Positions 1 through 5,668 of a stretch of DNA of 6,631 nucleotides are shown here, piece by piece (the stretch's first letter is position 1; each line of letters begins with the position of its first letter). The notes under the pieces are model-generated. The model did not search any database and was not told the origin of the DNA. It worked only from the letters and a program-made list of their open reading frames with translations. The DNA is taken from the NCBI GenBank assembly GCA_964494385.1, contig CAZBSE010000040.1, forward strand, positions 1 through 6,631. The letters are read 5' to 3'. Source of the stretch: CAZBSE01 sp964494385 (lineage in GTDB: Bacteria; Actinomycetota; Humimicrobiia; Humimicrobiales; Humimicrobiaceae). The position numbers were made by a program, and so were the translations under genes.

Positions 1-2
1 TT

Positions 3-1121
3 ATGATATCAGTTTTTGGCTCAAAGGTTGGAGAGGAAGAAATTGCTGAGATTAGGACAAGTATCGAAAATCAGTGGATCGGCATGGGTCCCAAAACAAA
101 GCTTTTTGAGAGCAGGTTTGCCGAAAGGCTTGGCCTGAAAAGTTTTGTAATGCTAAACAGCGGGTCCAATAGTCTGCATCTGGCATTAAAGCTGCTGGAC
201 CTTCCCAATGGCTCAGAGGTAGTATTGCCCTCCTTTACTTGGATATCATGTGCTTCAGCTATAATTCAGAGCGGCTGCAAACCTGTATTTTGTGATGTTG
301 ACCTGGGAACCCAGAATGTGACTTACAAGACTATCGAGCCCAGAATAACCGAAAAGACAAAAGCAATAATGGCAGTACATTATGGCGGCAAACCGGTAAA
401 GATGGAAGAAATAATGGCATTTGACCTCCCGATAATTGAAGATGCGGCGCATGCGGTGGATTCAAAAATCGGTAACAAATATTGCGGGAGTATCGGAGAT
501 ATTGGAATATATAGTTTCGACGGAGTCAAGAATCTGGCAATTGGTGAAGCAGGAGGCATTACTTCAGGCAATGAAGAATATATGGAAAAAGCCAGGAAGC
601 TCAGGTATTGCGGTATAGAAAAGTCCGGGTTTGAAGCTTCTGCAACAAAAAACAGATGGTGGGAATATAACGTAGTAGATTTTTTTATGAAAATGATCCC
701 TGATGATATAAGCGCATCAATCGGCCTGGCCCAGCTGGGAAAATTGGATAAAAATCAGATATACCGAAAGTATATATGGGACCTGTACCAGGAAGAATTT
801 TCAGGACTATCATGGCTCGACATACCTGAAAATGCGGGCAGGGGGGAGCAGCATTCTTATTTTACCTATTTAATAAGGCTGAAAAACGATAAAAGGGATG
901 AACTCGCAAAATATCTATATGATAAAGGAATCTATACCACTCTTAGATATCAGCCCCTGCATATGATACCTATTTATAATTCGACAGATTTAAAACTTAA
1001 AAATTCTGAAATATTAAATGAAGTCGGTTTAAACATTCCGCTGCATCCCAATATGAGCAAATCTGACGTTGAATATGTAATTGAAACCATAAAGGAATTT
1101 GGTAAAGAATATAAACTGTAG
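3..1121 (+). CDS. DegT/DnrJ/EryC1/StrS family PLP-dependent sugar aminotransferase
   Basis: Predicted cytosolic enzyme that transfers an amino group, usually from glutamate, to a keto-sugar nucleotide, giving an amino sugar for a surface glycan. Seen in the 372-residue product: the SGSNS segment (53-57) in the phosphate-binding region, IEDAAHA (145-151) with D147 as the expected partner of the PLP pyridine nitrogen, and SFDGVKN (171-177) with K176 as the Schiff-base lysine, followed by GEAGG (181-185). The stretch LRYCGIEKSGF (200-210) and the later RWWEYN are typical of lipopolysaccharide-type members. Length is normal, so the gene looks complete and active. The ATG lies two bases inside the window, so no ribosome binding site can be judged; the N-terminus MISVFGSKVGEEE matches the usual family start. 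The gene converges on the epimerase gene. The substrate (a 4-keto or 3-keto sugar) cannot be told from sequence, and no dehydratase that would make the keto-sugar is in the window. Confidence 0.93.
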   Translation: MISVFGSKVGEEEIAEIRTSIENQWIGMGPKTKLFESRFAERLGLKSFVMLNSGSNSLHLALKLLDLPNGSEVVLPSFTWISCASAIIQSGCKPVFCDVDLGTQNVTYKTIEPRITEKTKAIMAVHYGGKPVKMEEIMAFDLPIIEDAAHAVDSKIGNKYCGSIGDIGIYSFDGVKNLAIGEAGGITSGNEEYMEKARKLRYCGIEKSGFEASATKNRWWEYNVVDFFMKMIPDDISASIGLAQLGKLDKNQIYRKYIWDLYQEEFSGLSWLDIPENAGRGEQHSYFTYLIRLKNDKRDELAKYLYDKGIYTTLRYQPLHMIPIYNSTDLKLKNSEILNEVGLNIPLHPNMSKSDVEYVIETIKEFGKEYKL

Positions 1122-1152
1122 AAGGCAGCAGAGGCTATACTTCCTCCGGCGG

Positions 1153-2154
1153 CTATTTGTTTGATACCGCAAACCAGTCTATTAATTTCGAGAGGCCTTC
1201 TTCGAATTTAACAACAGGTTCATATGATAGATCTTCTTTAATTTTATCAATTGATGCCAGGCTGTGTTTGACGTCACCTTTTCTGACTTTATCATAGGTT
1301 GGTTTTATTTCTTTTCCAAAGTGTTTTGAAAGTAATATGATAATATTATTGAGACTGATATTATCGTTACAGGCAATATTGTAGTAATTGCCGGATATAT
1401 TTTTATTATCGGATAAGATAGCCAGATAATTGGCATATACTACATTATCTATATAAGTGAAATCCCTGCTCTGCTTGCCGTCGCCATATATCACCGGATC
1501 TTTCCCTTTAATGGCACTGTAAATAAATTTAGGGATAACGGCGGAATATATGGAGTCCGGGTTTTGTCTTTTACCGAAGACATTAAAATAGCGAAGGGAT
1601 GTGGTTCTGAGTTTATATAAGCTGTAAAATAACCTGCAGTAATATTCGGCGGCTAATTTAGTGACCGCATAAATAGATTTAGGATTTGGGGGTATTTCTT
1701 CGGTTTTCGGAAGTATCTCCGAATCTCCGTATAATGAAGATGAAGATGCATATATGAATTTTTTGACTTTATTTTCAAGTGATGATTTTAATAAATTCAG
1801 GGTACCGTCAATATTAGCTGAATTGGAATCTACAGGGTTCTCAATTGATCTTTGAACGGATCCCAGAGCAGCCTGGTGAAGGACTATATCTATATTTTTT
1901 GTAGACTCAAGGCAGCTCTCATAGTTTCTTATGTCGCCTTCCATGAACTCAAAGCTGATATTCTTATTGGCGGAGGATGCTTCCTTTAAGGCATCATCAA
2001 TATTTTCCCTGTAACCTGTAGAAAGGTTATCAAAACCTCTTATTTGTAAACCCTTTTTTAAAAAAAACTCTAATAAATTGGATCCGATGAATCCCGCGCA
2101 CCCCGTTATCAGTATCTTAATATTCTTATCTATTTTTAATTCATCTAAATTCAA
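1153..2154 (-). CDS. tviC: UDP-N-acetylhexosamine (or its uronate) 4-epimerase, TviC/WbpP type extended SDR
   Basis: NAD-dependent extended short-chain dehydrogenase, predicted to interconvert UDP-GlcNAc/UDP-GalNAc or the matching uronic acids. Seen in the 333 residues: the Rossmann motif GCAGFIG (18-24), FDNLSTG (41-47), D74 in the GDIRN segment, ASSSSLYG (136-143) supplying the catalytic serine, and YAVTK (162-166) with catalytic Y162 and K166. RYFNVFGKRQNP (188-199) and GDGKQSRDFTYIDN (224-237) are hallmarks of the WbpP/TviC/GalE group. In GDVKHS (293-298), S298 sits where WbpP has the small Ser that admits N-acetylated sugars and E. coli GalE has Tyr299 (alignment from memory), which favours a HexNAc substrate. 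The start is TTG at 2154-2152. No ATG precedes the Rossmann fold, and GGAGG lies 8 bases upstream. The gene follows the dehydrogenase after 2 bases, so translation is probably coupled. The symbol is given by family resemblance; orthology is not proven. Confidence 0.92.
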   Translation of the reverse strand: MNLDELKIDKNIKILITGCAGFIGSNLLEFFLKKGLQIRGFDNLSTGYRENIDDALKEASSANKNISFEFMEGDIRNYESCLESTKNIDIVLHQAALGSVQRSIENPVDSNSANIDGTLNLLKSSLENKVKKFIYASSSSLYGDSEILPKTEEIPPNPKSIYAVTKLAAEYYCRLFYSLYKLRTTSLRYFNVFGKRQNPDSIYSAVIPKFIYSAIKGKDPVIYGDGKQSRDFTYIDNVVYANYLAILSDNKNISGNYYNIACNDNISLNNIIILLSKHFGKEIKPTYDKVRKGDVKHSLASIDKIKEDLSYEPVVKFEEGLSKLIDWFAVSNK

Positions 2155-2156
2155 TA

Positions 2157-3476
2157 TTAAAGCCTCCAGTACCTGAATCCCTTTTTTTCAACCTCTTCTT
2201 TATTAAAAATCCATTTAATATCAAAAATAAAGGGATCTTTTGATTTCACTCTTGATTTCAGGTCATCAAGGTTTATTTCTTTAAAACAATTATGTGCGAC
2301 ACAAAATACCAGTGCGTCCGCATCACTGATTTCATTAAACTCTATAAGTCTTATGCCGTAAAGACGTTCAACTTCTTCCTTATTTACCATAGGGTCGAAT
2401 ATGCTGACACCGATGTTATTTTCTTTGAGATAATTATAGATATCAATTACTCTTGTGTTTCTGAAGTCTGCAATGTTTTCTTTAAAAGATAATCCGAATA
2501 GTACTGCTTTCAGACTTCCGGTTCTGACGCGGTCACCAGCCAGATTTTTTAATACCTGTTCCCCGATGAACTTACCCATCATGTCATTTATTTTTCTGCC
2601 GGTATTAATGACCTCGGGATTATAGTCTATTTCTTTTGCCTTATAAGTTAGATAATACGGGTCGATCCCTATGCAATGTCCGCCGACCAGGCCCGGTTTA
2701 AAATCCAGAAAATTCCACTTGGTTTTTGCAGTTTCAAGAATATCCGATGTGTCTAAGCCTAATTTTAAAAAAAGTATGGCAAGCTCGTTTATAAGTGCTA
2801 TATTGATGTCCCGCTGCGTGTTTTCTATTACTTTTGCCGCTTCAGCTATTTTTATGCTCCTGGCCTTATAGACTCCGGCTCTAATTATTTTACCGTAGAC
2901 CCTGCTTATTATTTCCAGGATGCTTTTATCCTGTGCCGAGATAACCTTTACAATAGTTTCCAAAGTATGCTCATTGTCACCGGGATTTATTCTTTCGGGA
3001 GAGTAGCCTACATGAAAATCCTTCCTGCAGATTAGTTTTGATTCTTTTTCCAAAATCGGAATACAGATTTCCTCGGTAACGCCGGGATATACTGTGGATT
3101 CATAAACAATTATTGAATCTACTGGCATATTTTGGCCCACCAATCTTGTCGATTCTTTTATAAAACTTAAATCAGGATTTTTACAAACATCTACAGGAGT
3201 AGGGACCGCTATTATGAAAAAATTGGCCTCTTTTAGGATATTTTTATCATGGGTGATTTTATAGCCGTCATTTGATAGTTTATATCCGGCAATTTCACTA
3301 TGATTATTTATATTTTTTTTTAAGGACCTGACCTTGTTTTCATTTATATCAAAACCCAGGGTGTTAAAATGCCTGTCCAGCGCCACCAGCAGAGGCAGCC
3401 CTATATAACCCAATCCAACGATACAGATTTTCTTTATTTTATTTTCTAATTGGTTATAAAGGTCCTCAATAGCCAT
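2157..3476 (-). CDS. tviB: UDP-N-acetylhexosamine 6-dehydrogenase, TviB/WbpO type nucleotide-sugar dehydrogenase
   Basis: Predicted cytosolic enzyme performing the two-step, NAD-dependent oxidation of the C6 hydroxyl of UDP-GlcNAc or UDP-GalNAc to the uronic acid. Seen in the 439 residues: the Rossmann motif GLGYIG (21-26) in the N-terminal UDPG_MGDP_dh_N domain, VPTPVD (91-96), ESTVYPG (126-132), YSPERINPGD (158-167), and the central AEAAKVIENTQRDINIAL (211-228) with conserved K215, E217 and N219. GGHCIGIDPYYL (265-276) carries the catalytic C268. The C-terminal domain has GLSFKENIADFRNTRV (328-343). The wording LVGGHCIGIDPYYLT and the WNFLDFKPG before it are closer to WbpO/TviB than to UDP-glucose dehydrogenases, but UDP-ManNAc or UDP-Glc specificity is not excluded. 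Length and motifs are intact. The ATG at 3476 has no SD and lies 6 bases from a TATAAT. It is first gene of the unit with the epimerase. The symbol is by family resemblance. Confidence 0.93.
   Translation of the reverse strand: MAIEDLYNQLENKIKKICIVGLGYIGLPLLVALDRHFNTLGFDINENKVRSLKKNINNHSEIAGYKLSNDGYKITHDKNILKEANFFIIAVPTPVDVCKNPDLSFIKESTRLVGQNMPVDSIIVYESTVYPGVTEEICIPILEKESKLICRKDFHVGYSPERINPGDNEHTLETIVKVISAQDKSILEIISRVYGKIIRAGVYKARSIKIAEAAKVIENTQRDINIALINELAILFLKLGLDTSDILETAKTKWNFLDFKPGLVGGHCIGIDPYYLTYKAKEIDYNPEVINTGRKINDMMGKFIGEQVLKNLAGDRVRTGSLKAVLFGLSFKENIADFRNTRVIDIYNYLKENNIGVSIFDPMVNKEEVERLYGIRLIEFNEISDADALVFCVAHNCFKEINLDDLKSRVKSKDPFIFDIKWIFNKEEVEKKGFRYWRL
2163..2167 (-). promoter_or_regulatory. 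Shine-Dalgarno site of the epimerase gene, inside the dehydrogenase gene
   Basis: On the minus strand GGAGG is followed by 8 bases (CTTTAATA) and then the TTG start at 2154. The site lies in the last sense codons of the dehydrogenase (TGG AGG CTT TAA). It is the only strong SD correctly placed before a start in this window, and it supports the non-ATG start. Confidence 0.85.
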
Positions 3477-3482
3477 AATTTA

Positions 3483-3488
3483 ATTATA
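3483..3488 (-). promoter_or_regulatory. Candidate -10 box for the dehydrogenase-epimerase unit
   Basis: TATAAT is read on the minus strand, ending 6 bases before the dehydrogenase ATG. Normal spacing would place the transcription start at or next to the A of the ATG, giving a leaderless message, which agrees with the lack of an SD. The matching -35 position (TTATAT, 17 bases upstream) is poor. The region is so AT-rich that chance matches are likely. An archaeal reading is also possible: TTATAAAA at 3506-3499 would sit about 25-30 bases before the same start. Confidence 0.35.
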
Positions 3489-3570
3489 AAAATACCGATT
3501 TTATAATATAATTTTATCCTAAGGAGTTTTATAAAAATATAAATTTTTAGTAACTGAGTATACAGTATAT

Positions 3571-3576
3571 TATAAT
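3571..3576 (+). promoter_or_regulatory. Candidate -10 box for the glycosyltransferase operon
   Basis: A perfect TATAAT, preceded 18 bases upstream by a weak -35 match (TTAGTA, 3547-3552). Transcription would start near 3583, leaving a leader of about 35 bases before the ATG at 3618. The ACTG/CAGT dyad lies in the spacer. Support is modest because of the base composition. Confidence 0.35.
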
Positions 3577-3617
3577 TAAATTCTATTATGTTTCATATAA
3601 CAAGAAAATTAATTTAA

Positions 3618-4646
3618 ATGGTTCCAAACAAGAAAATATTTTATATTGTCGAGCCTATTGTCTGGGTGACTAACCAGGAAGGCAGGTATATAACAGAAAA
3701 TATTAAAAAGCTATACAATATCCCTGCGGCTTTAATCAAAACATCCAGGCGCAGGATATCGAGAATTAAAAAACAGATTTTACACTTCGGTTCAAGAAAT
3801 ACTTATCTGCCTTTTAACTATACTTATGTCAATAAAGATAATGCAATAATCCTGACCTGGTACCATGGAACCGATGAGGACCTGGAATATATCAGGCTGC
3901 TTCCCGGAGTTTCAAAGACTTTGGATATTATCCATACTTCATGCTCAATTACCAAAGAGCAGTTAATCAAATGGGGTGCAGAAGAAAAGAAAATAAAAGT
4001 AATACCGATAGGCGTCGATACGAATTTATTTAAGAGCTCGGATGGTTCAGAGAAAAAGAATATCAGAAAGAAATTAAAAATCCCCGATAATTCTATTTGC
4101 ATAGGTTCGTTTCAAAAAGATGGAAACGGCTGGGGTGAAGGCAATACTCCCAAGCTGGTAAAAGGTCCCGATGTTTTTTGTGAGGCAGTTAAAAAACTAA
4201 AGGAAAAATATCCTATTTTTGTTTTGCTGACCGGTCCCGCAAGAGGGTATGTAAAAAAGAGATTATCATCGGAAAATATTCCTTTCAGGCATTTTTATTT
4301 TAAAAATTATCCGAATATCGCAAATTTCTATAAGGCAATCGATCTCTATATAATAACCTCAAGAGCCGAAGGCGGACCGAAAGCTTTAATCGAGTCATTT
4401 GCTTCAGGTACTCCGGTCGTAAGTACCGATGTGGGAATGGTTCATGACATAGCAATACATGGATGCAATGCTCTGGTCAGCAAAATAGACGATTTGGAGG
4501 ATTTGGTCTATAATTGCGAAAAAGTCATAGAAGATAGTAGTCTTAGAGAAGAAATAATCAAGCAAGGCCTGGAAACTGTCAAGGATTTTGATTGGAAATT
4601 AATTGCAGAGAGATATTATAAGGAAATTTATTTTAGTTATCTATGA
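3618..4646 (+). CDS. Family GT4-type (GT-B fold) glycosyltransferase
   Basis: Predicted retaining glycosyltransferase that adds one sugar from a nucleotide-sugar donor to the growing surface glycan. The 342 residues show a short N-terminal acceptor-side half with TWYHGTDED (80-88) and HTSCSITKEQL (106-116). The linker IPIGVDTNLF (129-138) marks the start of the donor-binding half, a usual landmark of GT4 proteins. Next come the strand CIGSFQKDG (161-169), LLTGPARG (203-210), and the EX7E motif with E251 and E259 in AEGGPKALIES, followed by FASGTPVVSTDVG (261-273). A glycine-rich piece (GNGWGEG, 169-175) before KGPDVF is distinctive. No signal peptide or membrane segment was seen. An in-frame TAA directly precedes the ATG, so this is the first possible start; no SD is visible. 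It is first of three glycosyltransferase genes with small gaps. Donor and linkage cannot be predicted. Confidence 0.9.
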   Translation: MVPNKKIFYIVEPIVWVTNQEGRYITENIKKLYNIPAALIKTSRRRISRIKKQILHFGSRNTYLPFNYTYVNKDNAIILTWYHGTDEDLEYIRLLPGVSKTLDIIHTSCSITKEQLIKWGAEEKKIKVIPIGVDTNLFKSSDGSEKKNIRKKLKIPDNSICIGSFQKDGNGWGEGNTPKLVKGPDVFCEAVKKLKEKYPIFVLLTGPARGYVKKRLSSENIPFRHFYFKNYPNIANFYKAIDLYIITSRAEGGPKALIESFASGTPVVSTDVGMVHDIAIHGCNALVSKIDDLEDLVYNCEKVIEDSSLREEIIKQGLETVKDFDWKLIAERYYKEIYFSYL

Positions 4647-4654
4647 TTTAAAAT

Positions 4655-5644
4655 ATGATTTATATTCCCTTTAACCTATACGAACAGTTTATCGGCGGAC
4701 CTGCGACATTTATGAAGAATTTGCGGAAGCACCTTCTAAAGAGATCCTATAAATTCATTGATAATCAGGAGGATTATAAAGAATCTGACAGTATATTTTT
4801 CCCAATATCTTTTAACAGGAAAATATTGAAGCATTTTAAAAAAAATAATCTTCCCATAATACAAAGGCTCGATGGAGTTTATTACCCCTCAAAACATGGA
4901 TTAAAGTATATTTATTTCAATAGAGAAATAAAAGCGGATTATTTAAAATATTCGGATTTTATTATTTTCCAGAGCGAGTACAGCAAAATAGAATGCTTTG
5001 CCATGCTAGGCAAAGTCCGGGAGGAAAAATATAAAATTATCTATAACGGGGCAGATAAATCCGTTTTTTATCCCGAAAAGAAAGAATTTAATAAGGATAA
5101 GATAATTTTTACCACTACCGGTTTTTACAGGAATAAAGACATGATCGAACCCGTAGTGCTTGCACTGGATACAATTAAAAAAAAATATAACTTTGAACTT
5201 AAGATAATCGGGCCGGTTACGGACCCTGAGGTCAGGGAATTGATAAAAAGGCAGTATATTACTTATCTTGGGGTAATGGACAAAGAAGATATAGCAGAGG
5301 AACTGCGGAAAACTGATATCCTGATTCATTGCCAGTTAAACCCGGCCTGTCCCAATTCAGTAATTGAGTCTATTTCCTGCGGTGTTCCTGTCGTTGGTTT
5401 TGAAAGCGGCTCCATGAGGGAAGTACTTTTCTTTTCACCGGAACTGTTGGCCGGTGTATCTGATGAAACTTTTCAGAGATACAAGGATTTTAAGCATGAA
5501 AGACTGAGGGAAAAAATTGAGCTCTGTATCGAAAATTACGGTAAATTCAAGGAAAAATTTGTAAAAAACAGCTATTTGTATGACTCCGAAGATTCATGCG
5601 GGCAATACATAAAGATTTTTGAAATATTAAGGCAACAAACTTAA
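4655..5644 (+). CDS. Family GT4-type (GT-B fold) glycosyltransferase with altered EX7E motif
   Basis: Predicted sugar transferase of the same broad family as its upstream neighbour but clearly different in sequence. The 329 residues open directly with the first strand and loop: MIYIPFNLYEQFIGGPATFMKNL carries GGPATF (14-19), typical of the N-terminal nucleotide-sugar GT-B domain. RLDGVYY (71-77), FQSEYSK (105-111) and IIYNGADKSVFYP (128-140, interdomain linker) follow. The donor half has TTGFYRNKD (154-162), KIIGPV (183-188), LGVMDKEDI (205-213) and CPNSVIESISCGVPVVGFESGS (232-253). E238 is the second Glu of EX7E; the first position is Pro230, not Glu or Asp. No membrane segment was seen. The gene begins 8 bases after its neighbour; an in-frame TAA at 4649-4651 fixes the ATG as the earliest start, and no SD is visible. 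Acceptor, donor and linkage are unknown. Confidence 0.88.
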   Translation: MIYIPFNLYEQFIGGPATFMKNLRKHLLKRSYKFIDNQEDYKESDSIFFPISFNRKILKHFKKNNLPIIQRLDGVYYPSKHGLKYIYFNREIKADYLKYSDFIIFQSEYSKIECFAMLGKVREEKYKIIYNGADKSVFYPEKKEFNKDKIIFTTTGFYRNKDMIEPVVLALDTIKKKYNFELKIIGPVTDPEVRELIKRQYITYLGVMDKEDIAEELRKTDILIHCQLNPACPNSVIESISCGVPVVGFESGSMREVLFFSPELLAGVSDETFQRYKDFKHERLREKIELCIENYGKFKEKFVKNSYLYDSEDSCGQYIKIFEILRQQT

Positions 5645-5668
5645 AAAAATAAATTTTAATTTTAAAAA

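Larger units (their letters stand above)
3477..3582. repeat. Pair of inverted 13-base repeats flanking the divergent promoter region
   Basis: TTATAATTAAATT occurs on the plus strand at 3570-3582 and exactly on the minus strand at 3489-3477. The arms are 80 bases apart. Each contains a TATAAT followed by TAAATT, so both divergent units have the same sequence at their likely -10 region. The bases just before each arm are also alike (CAGTAT against CGGTAT, offset by one base). In such AT-rich DNA chance is not negligible. Confidence 0.5.
3477..3617. other. Divergent intergenic region, about 13% GC
   Basis: These 141 bases lie between the divergently read dehydrogenase and first GT4 genes. By hand count 19 are G or C. 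The region must carry the promoters for both units. It holds TATAAT boxes on both strands, a 13-base inverted repeat near its two ends, and a small ACTG-AGTATA-CAGT dyad at 3553-3566. No coding region or structured RNA was seen. An AAGGAG at 3521-3526 on the plus strand has no start codon at a usable distance. Confidence 0.7.

Noticed and set aside
3521..3526. AAGGAG on the plus strand as an SD for a hidden gene
   Set aside because: No ATG, GTG or TTG follows at 4-12 bases, and stops follow soon in the frames checked.
3588..3617. Nine-residue reading frame (MFHITRKLI) ending directly before the first GT4 ATG
   Set aside because: It has no SD and no attenuator-like stem or run of repeated codons; in AT-rich DNA such a short frame is expected by chance. 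It is in frame with the next gene but separated by a stop.
3824..4102. Open frame of 92 codons on the minus strand inside the first GT4 gene
   Set aside because: It lies antisense to conserved GT4 sequence and has no recognisable domain or SD.
5006..5329. Open frame of 107 codons on the minus strand inside the second GT4 gene
   Set aside because: It is antisense to a well-supported gene. The product is a Phe/Ile-rich low-complexity string with no recognisable motif, as expected from the complement of Lys-rich codons.
5645..5668. A/T-only spacer between the second GT4 and GT2 genes as a possible terminator
   Set aside because: It contains no GC-rich stem, so an intrinsic terminator is unlikely. 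The gap of 24 bases fits readthrough in an operon.
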